Part shown: piece after piece, positions 1 through 13,256 of the stretch | How the letters are laid out: each line of letters begins with the position of its first letter | How positions within the stretch are numbered: the first letter of the stretch is position 1 | Assembly: GCF_036417845.1 (NCBI RefSeq) | Contig: NC_089984.1 | Coordinates: 5,952,001-6,016,000, forward strand | Direction of reading: 5' to 3' | DNA: 64,000 bases | From: Apteryx mantelli | Taxonomy: Eukaryota; Chordata; Aves; Apterygiformes; Apterygidae | Notes under the pieces: model-generated | The model's database searches: none | The model's input: only the letters and a program-made list of their open reading frames with translations | Told to the model about the DNA's origin: nothing | Made by a program: the position numbers and the translations under genes

Positions 1-1435
1 ACCAGAATAAAGGGCCTCAGTGATACCTACCCACCCGAGCAGGGACTGTCACACATTAGGCAGCAAAACCTCAGGCTCACTCAATTCAGCTGCGGGAACA
101 GGAGATAAGGTCTCAGTGGACTCTACCATCATTAGAAGAAAAGCACTTTCCCTTACAGAGTAGCTGAACAGATAGTGCCACTGAAGTATTTCAAACACAC
201 AAAATGGCTGAAAAAACAGCCAACATTTATTTGGAGATCTTGCAGGTTTTTGTATGTTATTTTGCATCTATTTGACTCCAAGCTCGGATTAGCAGGCAGA
301 AAGACACCTCTTTGCTCCTGTCTCCTACGACTATTGCTACACCACACAACTTTCCAGCTTTGCTATACAAGAAAACCCCTGCACTGGTTTATTATCCCAT
401 CAGGCATCTATATTTCAGACAGAAGCAGCAGTTTCCAAATATAATCCTGCTCCCTGTTGCGAAGCTTAACTAACCTCACTTCCTTAATGTCAGTCTGAAG
501 ATGCTGGAGAGCATCACTTCTAACACCAACAGTTTTTTCCCTAACAAAATTTTCTCCTTTATCAGACTAAGTGATGTTTTCCAATGCAATAGGCAGATAC
601 TTCACCAGTGAGAGCTGCCCAAACAAGTCCTAAGCAATTCTAACCAAAGCATTTTTACGACGTTAGAGACCCTAAACAACGCACATCCCTCTGTTAAACA
701 GGGAAAGCACTACTACCATGAGACCCCGCAAGGGCTGCTCTCAGGTGAAACCAGCTGAGTTTTCAGGTATTAGAGGGATAAGAACAGAAGCACAACTCTA
801 AGTTTCTTGAATCATTTCACTGCTCAGAAAGGCAATTTTATCTTTTCCAGGTTATACATAAAACAAAACATGAGCTTCACAGGGAGAATCCAGGTATTGA
901 TTTCCAGAATACTGAACTGCTCCATCCTTAGGGCTTCAGTTACCTGAGCGAATATACTTAAATGCCGCCTGGTCATCCTGCAGTGTTTACATACCTCTGC
1001 TGCTCTCGACAACATTGTTATTTCCACATAACCCTATCGCAAGTCAGCAGCAAAACGACAGGGCAGAGAGAGTAATGGAGACCAATGCTCCCCCCTACAA
1101 AAGCAGCTTAGCAACCCTCCGGGGCAAACACAGCTGGCTCAGTTACACCAAGTTTCTTAGCTCCATACCAAAATTCAAAAGTTAGTTGCACAAAAGCAGT
1201 CAAGAATTTTGCCATCTTTAAAATAATCCCCAAAGGGCCACTTGGTTAAAGGCCAGGTAATCAGGCTAAAAGGAACAAGATGACTCCACATTAGGTCTGA
1301 GGGTTATAAATTGCTAGCCTTTTCATAACTACTTAGAGAAGGACTGACAGTTGCCAGGAGCTGCCACCATCTTTTCAATCAAATCCCAGTCAGCTGTAGC
1401 TCTGATGTGAAATCTTCTTAGGTAGGCAGTTCAGA

Positions 1436-1470
1436 GGAAAAAAAGAAAAAGAAAAAAAATAAAATAAAAT
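1436..1470. repeat. A-rich low-complexity tract
   Basis: Runs of A broken by single G or T residues, ending in TAAAATAAAAT. No associated retroposon body is recognised. Confidence 0.8.
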
Positions 1471-4400
1471 GCATGAACACAGACTTTTTTAATAGTTACT
1501 TGTAGCCTCTTTTTACTATGGCTTTAAATGAAGTACCAAAGATGCAAAAATATTTCTTCAGTTGATAGCCATGGGAAAAAAAAAAAAATTCTGTGCTACA
1601 GCTCAAAGCAGAGAATAAAAGCATTAATTTGGAAATATTTACAGGAGAAACCTGTACAAATATATCACTACATGGATAAGTATTCTAGGCAATTAAGCCT
1701 TTTTGCTGAAAAATATACTAAGTTATGAAATTAGACAGCATTGCTATAAAGCAACAGTTTTTGCATCTATCACTAGAGAGCCTATTTCTAAATGTCTCTT
1801 GCAGAAAGTTCTTCAGCTCAACTTCCCAACAGGCACAAGGCAAATCAGATACATTTTATGTGAATTAATGCCAGCTGCAGCCAGCTGTCTTAAACAGATA
1901 TTATAAATGAAACTATTTTCATTGCCTTTCAAATCATATTATAGACATTTCTAGCTCTCTATTGATATAAACTGAGTATTGGTGATTTGCATTAAGAAAA
2001 TAACTCAACCTGAAGAATCTTATCATAACAATCCCCGTAAGAGATTTTGCTCTTGCTTAAAGATGACCGAACAGAAAGTATCATTACGCAGCTGGACATA
2101 CTCGAGAGGGACAAGGACTGCTTTATAGCTATAGTTTCTCACCATCTCAGCCAAATTTAAAGGGCCAGCTCCGGAGGGGGGAAGAAAACAAGGCTTTCCG
2201 AAGCCGCCTTCTTGCGCACACCTGCTGTTACACATACCACACTGCCTTCGTCCTTCCAAGAAGCAGCACCACCTCCACTTCGTGTTCTGAATGACTTGCA
2301 CACGCACCAGAAGTGGTTCCCATTAGATCTGCTCTATGCAAGCTCCATTAGCATCACTGAAGCTTGTGCCAGCACGTTTCCCGCTGCTGTGCTGGCGACC
2401 TTTCCGAGTCCCCTGCCATCTATTGCTCCTCAGACCAACTCCAGATACTTTGGGACTGGCGCACAGAATGCTGCAGTGCCAAAAGAGCAGCCTTCAAGAT
2501 ACTGATGAAACAAAGCGTATAGAATGGGAAAGACAAGAACATATTCCGAATGATTCTGCAGTGGGCTTTTTGGGCAGCTTTTAGCAGCATACTTAACTAA
2601 TTATTAATATGGCATTAGAAACATTTCATCTTAATTTCCCCAACTTGTGGCAATACCACAGTGATGACTTGCAGGAAGTAAAATTCTCTTTTCAAGGATT
2701 TACATAGGGCAACTTCAAAACATATGATGAGATCCCATTACAGGCTACATTGCAGTCAACATGTCTTCTGTTTTTCTACCAAGACCCAGATTTTAAGGCA
2801 ATCTCTTCCAACTTATACAGGAATGTTAGCTTTCAGGTCAAACAGTGAAGCAACAGCTTTCAGGTTCTGTACTAGCACAGAGAACAGATTCGAGTTAGCT
2901 GGTATAGTAATCACGATTCTTACACCATCTATGTGTTTCTTGCATTCCCACAGTCCCCACAAACCAGGAAGTTATACTCTGGGCCATCAATAACTTTGCA
3001 GAATTCCCACTTTCTGTGGTTACCACTTCTTTCCTCCCTTTTAAGGGAGGGTCACCACTTCTCGCGAGGCTGGCAGAACAAGAGAAAAACCATTCAGTGC
3101 CAACTGACTTCCTGAAAGCTTGAAAAGATAGTCCTGACTTCTGTGGAGAAGCAATTCAACCCTGGTAAATGTTGACTCTTCACAACTCTCATTGAAAATC
3201 AAAGGAAAATAAGAACCCTGCACATCACATGACTGTGCCCTAAGGAAAAGCGAGTTTTAGACTGTTCAATGCCACAAATATACAGTGCCAAAAAAAAAAA
3301 AAAAGCAAGCCTGACAGCAAGTTTCTCATCACTATCTTATCTCTACTAGTTACATAAGAAATCTCTGATTGGACAATGGAAACTCATTTATAGCAGTAAG
3401 TTGCTATCATAAACACTTAGGACTCCAAATTTTAGGGCTCAATGTTTTGCTAAGCACCAAACAGACCTAAAGGCACTCCCTGCTCCAGAGACTTTGCATG
3501 CTCTGCTTGTATGACTGCCCAAGGTGACCAGGCTCATTCTTTCCCATTTCAAGAGCTGAAAGACTTTCTGGATATGGAAAAGCCACAAGGTAATGCCAGT
3601 TTTCGTGAGCCAACTGATGAATTTGAAGAGTGACTGATTGCATTTTTAACAGCTCCAAGCACATACCATTTTGCTTTCATTCTCAACCTGTGAGGACACA
3701 AACAGGTTATAAATCATCTTTTGTGAACTCATTTCCTTGTTTTCATAATATCTATGAGAGCAGCAGCAAGAAGCCATTCAGACAGGTCCCGTTATGTTGG
3801 GGACAGGAATCAGTATTAGGCCAAACTAAGGTTATCCCCTTTTGCTACACTCTTTACACCATCCATGGGATATGAGACCATGTGGGATGTGGGTCCATGC
3901 CTTTATAGACACAGGATGCATATATGTAAAAGTTACAGACAGTAAAGTGCAAAACACGTTATATCTCTCTCTTGCTCCTAGAAAATACCTGTCATTATAT
4001 AAGCAACAGCGCTTTCTCCAGTATTCTTTCTTAGACTACTTGATCACTCTAATGATCTCATATTATGAGGTAGTGTCAGCAAAACTGCATTTTCAGTCTT
4101 CTTTCATTAAAGCTTAGAAAGTCGTCCAAGTTCTTTCCGCATGATATCCTTCAGCTCCCCGGTGGCTCAGAGGAATGCTGAAAGCCAAGCTGAAAACTAT
4201 CTAGTACCATTAAAAAAAAAAAAGGAAAAGAAAAAAGTTCCACAGAGAAGGCATTCCCAATTTCCACAGTGACTCACTGATCATTCCTCAACACTCACAG
4301 CACATTGCTAGCATGAAAAAGCCAGCCACAGTCCAAGCCAAATTCTTATAGGGTCAAAGATACTAGAAGCCAAGTTTCTGTACTGGGCAGCAGCCTGCCC

Positions 4401-5199
4401 AGCAAAATAATGATTTTCCTTTTAATATACTTTATCAAATCTCAGATTACAGTCACCTTCTCCCTCTGCAAGGGTTTGTAGGAAATTACTCTTTGCTTCA
4501 GCTAGCCACTTCCTCCTGTGCACGCAGATACTTCTCCAGAGACAATCCTTTAAATAGATTTTTATTGAATTCTATATGATAAACGCCAATAGTGAAAAAT
4601 ACTCCAGAGAGTAGTAACATATGGCATAACAAAAAGAACACAATTAGCCTATAAACTTTGCCTTTTATTTAAGCAGCTTACAAAAAGCAAGTCTTCACAT
4701 CTGCTTTCCTAGCAACTAGGATAGGTTATCAGATCCATTGTGCTCTAGGCTATACAGAATAAACAGCCCTGTCCCAAAGAGCCTACAACTTAAAGGCTTC
4801 CATAATACATAGCATGTTTGTTTATTCTAAATACACTTGATCAATCTCCCATCAAGTAAACTGTTCCTGCCAGCCCCATAAATTAAGAAATCCACAAATC
4901 AGAGGACAAGCAGCATAAGTTTTGTTTTGTTTTTTTTTTTCCTTTTAAATACAACACAGAAGGCTCCTGTCCTCGCTCTGTATGTCTTTAGGGAGGAAAG
5001 TTGTGTCATGTTTTAATCATTTTCACTGCAGCCATTAAGTATGAAACTTGCGTTCTAAAAGATGAAAGTATTTCTATATGTGATTTGTGAGCCTAGGGTT
5101 TAGAGGAAAAACTGCATATAACAAATCTTAGTCTAAAACAGATTTGGAAATAGTGCAACCGTTGTTTTGTTTCTCATTTGGAGTTCTGAAAGGTTATCC

Positions 5200-5234
5200 T
5201 TACTGTAGCATTGTTGCTACTGTAGCATTGTTGC
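5200..5234 (+). repeat. Tandem duplication of a 17-bp unit
   Basis: The unit TACTGTAGCATTGTTGC occurs twice in direct succession without mismatch, followed by a partial third start. Confidence 0.8.
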
Positions 5235-5304
5235 TGCTGTAAGACAGAAATAGAAAAAACAGGACTGATTACGCATTTTCTTCAATAAATAATGCAAAAC
5301 GCAG

Positions 5305-5375
5305 TTCTGGGAGCAGAGATTCAAACCCAGGTCACTTAAGTAAACATCTCACCTACTGCAGATGCATTACAGAAA
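5305..5375 (-). mobile_element. tRNA-derived SINE relic (MIR/CORE-type head)
   Basis: On the minus strand an A-box-like TGCAGTAGGTGAGATG is followed by ACCTGGGTTTGAATCTC, a good match to a Pol III B box and to the tRNA-derived head of MIR-class SINEs. Paired arms of a functional tRNA are not evident, so this is a SINE or tRNA fossil rather than a tRNA gene. Confidence 0.35.
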
Positions 5376-8300
5376 CAGGTCTTCCAACAACTGGCTGCAC
5401 CTGCTTTGCAGAATTGAGTCCTGGTAAGTCTAACATTACCTTACCATCATTACTCTAAGCATTTGTAATTAATGAGATGCAAAACAAACTTACAAAAACA
5501 CCTTACTATGCAAGTCATTATGGAAAAAAAAATGCATTTTAGAAAGCAGAGCACAACAGTTGCAGTTGCACCACTAGCAGAACTGACTGCATCTTAGTTT
5601 TTAGTACTCCCAGTTCTTGGTACCTCAGCCTAAAAATCTTTGCCCACTAATGCAGCTGCAAAGGATCATAAACTGCAGCTGCAGGAAGAGAAAGGAGAAG
5701 ATTTTCCCAGGGAAGGGGGACAACATGCCTCTGAAGAATTCACAAGCCAGTTGCACATAAGTTACAGCTGCTTCTCTTCTATACTGACTACCACATACCC
5801 ACAGGGGAGACAAGAGATGACAGCAGGATGATTTCATGAGCTAAATATGACCGTTTGTCAGCATAAGGACTTAACAGCTACAGGATATGAAATCCCAAAT
5901 CAACAGTTTGATCTGTATTCTAAGCCACATTAGCCTTTACCTGCTTTCAGAGGCACAACCTGAAACGCCAACATTTCTACAACCACCCCTTATGCCAATT
6001 CGACAGTGCCCCCAGGGTACAAGCGAACCAAATGCGGCAGTGTTTGCATTACTTGTTTCTTGGCAAGGAGCACAAAACGGTACATACCCACCCTTCTTCT
6101 ACCAAGATGGCCCGAAAGGCATCCCGCCACTGGTGTGCATGGTGATGGGAAAGACAAGCAAACTGCTAGACCCGAGCAGCGAGGCATCCGTTTTCACTGC
6201 CAACCTCCTCTTTGTTTGCTATGATTTAAACACTGAGCATTTTCCTACTCCCCTGACTTCTGAGTCAACTAGCCAAAATAGATATTGGGAAGACTTCCAG
6301 CAGCCCAACTTCTGTGACTGCAAACCTCTTGCTAGGTATCCTTGAGCCACACACAATCAGGAATATAATGCACAAAGCTGATCTTGGCAGAGTTTATGGC
6401 ACACAAGTAAAACATTCCCTCCACAATTCTGCATGTAGTAGTTGAAGAGTGAAATAAAACTGGAGTTTTCTTTGTCAGATCACTGACAACATACAAAGAA
6501 CATGGCAGAAATTAATTTTCATTAAGCATCATTTAACAACATTAATATTTAAAAACGCAGTGATACCTTTTCAACAGGACTTTTTTTAATGACTGCAAAG
6601 CACTCAGGTATGTTTTCTTAACTAATGCTTCTTTCTAACTTCAGCTGTTCTGGGTGGTGAGGCACAATCCTAAAACTTGAAGAAAAATAATACCACTTCA
6701 ATATTAAATTTGATAAGAGATAAGATTTTAAAACAAGATACAGACAACACCATGAAAAAGCAACTCCTCTCCTTTTCTCCTCAGATTCCCAGCAGTTTTA
6801 AACCTCAGTTTCAGACCATCTTCATACTTGACTGACCTGCATTTTAAAACGCAGCAAGCCTATTCCAAAACAATTCACGTATCCAGATCTACCCAGATCC
6901 AAGCTAACAAGAGTCTTCTCTTTGCCTACACAAGAAGGCAGCTTTCCTCTTGTGCCTGGAGGATAACAGACCACATCTAGATTCATCCTCAAGAGTACTC
7001 TTCCAGTTTATGTTTGTTTCAAAGCCATATAGATCATTAAGTAGCAAGACTATTACAAGAAAATAACTGACATATTGCAATCGGACAATACCAACTATTA
7101 GCCTCTGCAGCCTTCTGCCGATTTGTAACGTGGTACATGACAGTCCAGGAGCCTACAGCAACCACAGCTTTGCTTTGAAGATGAATGTTGATTATTCCTC
7201 CTGGGAAATGCAAGCAGCTGCTAACCTGGATTTGAAGTCTTGGACGCAGTGTCTGAATTCAGAACACTTCTAACTTTTTCACTCCAATGACAGCCAGTTT
7301 CCTAACAACAAACTCTGAAAGCAGAAAACAGTAAGTGACACGCTGAAGGTATTTTTGCAATCTGTCCATTTTTTCCTTATAGTGCGCAGTCCTGCTAAAT
7401 AGCTAAACACAGTAAGGTGTGAATTTGCTATATAGTTAAATGGCATAACAGGCCTTTAATAGGATATTAACTCACAATATACCATAATTTGTTCCTCAGA
7501 GTTCTACACCATGATTCACGGCTTTCAGTGTACAATTTATTTCAGTTATTCAGTGTGAATCAAACCTCATGGTAAGCTGCAAACCCATATCACCATTTCT
7601 TTTTTCAAAAAAAAAAATAGAGACTGCATTTGTAAATAATTTGTTGCCCTGAGGGAAACGTTTCAGTTCCTCCAGTGGTTTGCCTCATTTGTTAGGCAGA
7701 AACACATTTAAGCAGTTGCAGACGTTTATCTAGGGATTAGAGAATGCTACATGTTTCGTTTTGGAAAGCCTCAAACTGTATTAGCTACTGCGTGTTCAGC
7801 AATGCCACAGTATCTGTACTTTTGCTTGTGCCTGATGATGCAGCAACGGGTGCGGGGCACTGCCCGGGCAATACTACCTGCTGCTACCTGCACAATCCAG
7901 GTTGCTCTCACAGCTACGATAAGCCTCAAACTTCAGCCACAGTGCATTATTCATCACAAGACAGAGCTTTTTATAGATAAATTATTTGAACAACTGAAAT
8001 TCCTTGCATTCATCTGTTCTTCCTCAATCTTCTGCTAGATTATTTTAAGCCAAGATTTACAAAATTAGGAAGCTTGACTAAGATTACTAAGGAGGTGCAG
8101 TGCTGTACAAGGAGCAACTTGTAAGTCACCAGAAGCTGCAGCATTCACAAAAATCAGCAGAAAGTCAAGAAAATAGTTCAACTGATGAAACAGAAAGGTT
8201 CTCTAAACATGCAGCAAAGGTTATACAGGTGAAGAAACAGTTCTCTATTGTTAGAAGTTCTGAACCGTCTTTTTTAAAAGGACTAGAGTGTTACCAATTG

Positions 8301-11300
8301 AATTTCACTGCAGAATCCCTGACTTTCCACTGATAACCCAGTAATAAGCAATACCTCGGCAACACTGCTTTTCATCTCCACCCTTTCCCTGCAGGACAAA
8401 AACAAACTTTCAAAGGACAGCAATTTTCCTGTGCCAGCAAAAAGCAAAGTCTAAAGACCAAAGAATCAGCTATCATTTCTAAAGCAGGGCTTATCATAAG
8501 TCACCTGAGCAAAAGAAACATCACAGCAGAAGGATTGGGCCAAGCTCAAGGAATGGAAATAGCCCTTCCCACTGTTTTAATCTACACAAGGAAGGCCAAA
8601 ATGATCCCAGAATCCTGTTAGATTCTTATAATCTAATAGGTAAAAACATTTCTGTGAACATGGACATAGACACACACAAAAAGCATTCAGAAAAGGTACG
8701 TGATCAACTGAACTAAATTCCCTTCTCTCTTCAGGAGAAGGAAATAAAGTTACCTCTAATTTATTCACAATACGAGAATGAAAATGATCTCTACTCTTTG
8801 GGAAATCCTGTCCAATTCCTTGTCACTTCAATGTTCCAGACTTTGAAGTTATTTAAGTCTGAATTGAGGAATACCACCATAAAGCAGGGCTTAAAAGGGG
8901 GGCAGGGTGATGGTGGTGAAAAATCAACAACAGAAGCAACGGAGAACAGTGCTTATGAAAACTACCAGCTCTTACACACACAGCACACCCATCAACAATT
9001 ACATGGAAAGGAAGAGAATGGAAATATTGCCTTTGACAAAGGTAACCACTTTCTCCAAAAGCAACACTTCCTCACTCTCCAAGTAAGAGGTTAATCATAC
9101 AGGGAAACATTAGGATGAAAGCACTGATTACAGCCTGAACAAAAATTTACAATCTTGCACAACAGGTATGATATCCAAAGGTGAAGTGATTCAGGTGTAA
9201 TGACCTCTCTGGAGTAAGGTACTTGCCAAGCAGCAACATAAATAAAAATCCGATACGAAGACTACAGAGCTACATCTGAGAAAACAGACTGAACTGGGCT
9301 ACTCTCAACTCATGTAGGTTCTTTAACACTGATGGGCCAAACCTGGATTCATGCCATGATGCCGAGTCCAAGCAACAGGGCTTTAACAAAGAAAGTCGAC
9401 AACTCCAAAGGCTGCCCTGCAAATCTCCTGGATAGGAACCCACGCGAGGCTGGCTACTGCTGCTGACATGCCTCCGACCTGACACGCCTTAACATGCCCT
9501 TCAAGGTTCAAGTCTGCTAAGGAAAAAATAAGATATGTAGTCAGACAGCTATTTCTACATGTTCCTGGAAATATCCTGAGCTAGTGCATTATGTTGAGGC
9601 TTTCAAAGCAGCCAGTGGAAGATGCCTACATGTAATTTCAGAGAAGTTTAAAGTCTCAATTATTCAGGCCTCCTTTGAGAGAGATTTACCATTCACACCA
9701 GAGCAGGACTGAGGTGCCAGCTCTTGCCTCAAACAGTCAAGGATCCTTCTCACTTCCAACTAGAGTAGTGCTGCACGATTAACAGACTTTTAAGATGCTG
9801 GAATTTATGACTGCTCTCATAGAGCTCTACTAGAAATACTAACCTTGTTTCTTTCCTTAAAACTGTTCCTCAACAGAACCATTTCTTTAAATTCAAAGCT
9901 GGCAAGAAACTACAATCTTCTGACTTCAGTGTTCAGAGGAGCTCAAATTGTCTAAACAAGCCTGTTACAGACTGAACACCGCACTATCAAATGACCTGGC
10001 AGTCATCAAGTTGTACGGATAGTTCCTCCCTGTTTAAAAAAAGCAGAAGTAGAGCAGCATTAAAATTTTTCAGTAGGAGCAGACTAAATTACAGTGCCAA
10101 TAGAAGCTTCACAGCATCACATCATAGAAGCAGCAGCGATCTAGAGAGAGAGGGAGAAAGACATCACTATTACTCCGTGTAACCTGCCAAACGACATCCA
10201 GTGCAAGAGTCATCAGAATACAGGTTAGGGAGAATAAGCAGAGAAGTTATCACTAAGGACAAGGATGTCAATGATTAGGACTGAGAAAAGAACACACAGG
10301 TCACCCAGAGCAGCCTCTTCTCAAAACTGCAACCATTCGCCAGAGGTGCAACACTTAGACAAGCGAGGGTTCCTCAAGAGGAGCACATCACAAGTTTCCT
10401 AACTTCTTCCTGCACATTCACCTCCTGCAAAATCCACTCATTGGCAACTTTTTGCTTACAAGAGACCAAACTAGAGCTAAACCAACCAGTCTCAATCCTT
10501 GATGACGAGGAATTCCCATTTTCAGTATAGCAAAGACAACTCTTGTTGCAGTACAAAGACTAAAGAGTCCAAGACTTGCTTTAAAGCAGTAAGCTGCTAT
10601 TTGGCATGGCTATAGAGAATTTGTGGAGATTGCTATTAAAACTAAGGCACACTAGCACAGCTCAAACAATCGAGAGATTTTTTTGTTCCTGGCATTATGG
10701 CAAGGTAAATGGATTAAAAGGTTTGAGAATTATTTATCTTTGATATGCACAGTTCAATAACACTGTACCATGTAGTTACTAACATGAGTGTTTTCCACTT
10801 AAAGTATTCCTCGGTAAATAATACAGTACTACATGAGGTTCCAAATACCTATTACTATGAGACTAAACCACCTTTAGCTCCCACCTTCCTACCTGAGCAA
10901 ATGCATGCATCACTACATTTTATAATAGGTTACATAGAATAAAATGCTTCAAAGGACACGAGCACCAACCCAGGAGAATTTATTTGAGGAAACAAAAGAG
11001 AATGTTATTAACATACTCTTAACTAAAGAAATACAGGAAAATGAAAATGGCAGGGCAATATCACAGCTACACATCAGCTACTTATTGGCTTGTAGCACCT
11101 TGTCCTTGCACTATGCTTCAGAACAGCACCACACTGGTTCCAATGCCCTGTTTAGTCCTGATCACAGATTTCCATCCTAGCCAGAAAGAGACCGTCTCAG
11201 CAACAGCTTGCGACTTAGTAAAGAGCCTACCCAACCACAAAAACAAATGGATCAAGTTAGACTTTTTCCAAGAAAGTCTGTTAAGAGATAGGCATTACTG

Positions 11301-12138
11301 AAAGTCACTGAAGACAAGATATTTCAGTTAGGTCTCATTAGCTCCCCATCTTCCTCCCCTGTACGCTAATGTGCAAAGGGATAAAGGGCTCAAAGGATAC
11401 AAGGACATAAATTGCATAAAAGCTGAAGGGGGAGGGCTTGCTTAACAATTACTAGATATTCTAGAGTACTATCTAAAAGCATGTGTGCTGTTTTAGGCTA
11501 TTTATAACAGCTAGAAACAAAGCAAGAACTGCCTCATAGCGCAAAAAAAAAAAGAAAGTTCTAATGTAATTTTTAATACAAAGCTCAACCATCAGCTAAG
11601 TTTCTAATACACAATGCAGTGTCTTCATAAAAGCCTCAAGGATTCAAGTCTGCAGAGAAGGTCAGCACTTAGCTGCACTCCCCCCAGGCAGATATAATCC
11701 AACTGGTAAAAGTACCAGCTGGCAAACGGATTAGGATGGTACCAGGCAGTAGAAATTTGACCAAGGTTTTTCTGCTTGGGGACAAACAGGATAGCTTGAC
11801 CAAAATAAGGTCATTTTGGTTCAGATTCTCTTAAACCAAGAATTACATCAGGCTTAGCATCACTGGGAAAAAAAAAAAAAATCTAGAGACACAAACTCCT
11901 GTGCAGACAATGCATTTTAATCCACACTCAAAATTAACTCAAAGTTACCTTTCATCAGGTAGCTTATTACAGACGAGCACTCAGATGACCAGTTGCCATG
12001 AGAAATGAAAGCCTCCTTGCTACACACAATAGAAACTGCATAGTACACAACTGAATCAAATCTCCCCTTTAAGAGGTTTTTCCTCCAGGAAATAGAAGCT
12101 CAAGCTGCAAGATTAGTCATGCCTACAAAAATAGAGGA

Positions 12139-12167
12139 ACATATATATATACACACACACACACACT
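12139..12167. repeat. (AT)n(AC)n compound microsatellite
   Basis: A short AT alternation runs directly into about nine AC dinucleotides. It lies in MCU intron 1 and is likely to be length-variable. Confidence 0.85.
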
Positions 12168-13211
12168 ATTGAAAGGGAAAGCCTAAGCTACACAGGGGCA
12201 CTGCTCCAGGCTTTCCTGAAAAGGAAAAAGGCTTCTTCTCAGCAAAGATGAGAAAACAGGATTTTGTATCCCTTTGGATACATTTCAACTGTTACAGATG
12301 TTACAGTTATTTATACAGAATTAAGCATACACAAGCCTATACAAAAACACCCAAGCACCTGAAACAATATGGGAGACATCCTGTCCTCATTGTTAGTTTA
12401 CCCACACCTTGAAGCTTCTACTTTAGGACTAGCTCAATGGCTTCACATGGCAGCGCCTTCTGTACCAAACGCACTCAAACATCACAGGTCTGCTCCCTCT
12501 CAGGCCTCCACTATTTTCATATTGGTGTAGCATGGCAGTGACAAGCGCAAGCAAGTATTCTCCAGAAATGCTGCTGTTCTTTTAACTGAGGTAGGGAAGG
12601 AAGGAGTATACTACAGAAGACTAAGCCCCCCCCCAAAACTGGAATTAGTGCATGCAGTCCTACAGCAGCAACAGGAGCCGTGGGTTCACATTTGCTGAGT
12701 TTCCATTAGTGAACCCCAAGACTGCAGAGTCCCACTGCAACTCAGCCTGGAAGTTCTCAGCTCAAACTGCTCTCAACACAGGACTCATCACCGGCCTTGA
12801 CTTCACCCTTTCGACAGTCAGAAACTCCCAAACAGGATATACAAGTAGGGCTGGGCAAACAATCACAGGAAATTAATTTTATATTCTGCTAGAGGGAATG
12901 AAGCAGCTTCTTTCCAGCTGAGAGCATATAATTATTTGGCACCAACTGGCTACATCTCAGAAGCTACAATGGCAGTTAACAGTCCATTTTAGTAGGGTAA
13001 ACCTATTTTTTGGCTCGATTCTATTAGCTTTTCAATTCTACCGTCTGGAAAAATAGGAACTGCTAGGAAGATTCGGAGCCATGGCTACTAAAGTGACATT
13101 CTCTTTCATACACAACAGTTTTGCAACACGCTGACCGTACGTGTACTTGGGAGTGTTTCAAAGCCCCGGCACAGTCAGGCCAGGCAAGGCACAAAGGACA
13201 AAGCAGAGCAA

Positions 13212-13256
13212 GAGCCACAGAATAACCCAGGCTGGAAGGGACCTCTAAAGTTATTT
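13212..13256 (-). mobile_element. Short CR1 3'-end remnant, minus orientation
   Basis: The string 'cacagaat' followed by 'ggctggaagggacctct' matches the reverse complement of the conserved CR1 3' end. Only about 45 bp are recognisable, and the terminal octamer repeats are largely lost. Confidence 0.5.

Larger units (their letters stand above)
1..13211. other. MCU intron 1, left part: no gene recognised
   Basis: AT-rich intronic sequence with poly-A runs (near 1576, 3290 and 11867) and one SINE relic at 5.3 kb. The longest open frame (5887-6345, plus strand, 152 codons) lies in a small CpG-enriched patch but has no recognisable domain. Nothing here is supported as a gene. Confidence 0.5.

Noticed and set aside
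31..89. Minus-strand exon-like segment with good acceptor (CTGTTCCCGCAG) and a GTAGGT donor
   Set aside because: Joined to MCU exon 1 it meets a stop after two codons and does not match MCU exon 2; splice-like motifs alone are common in a 47-kb intron.
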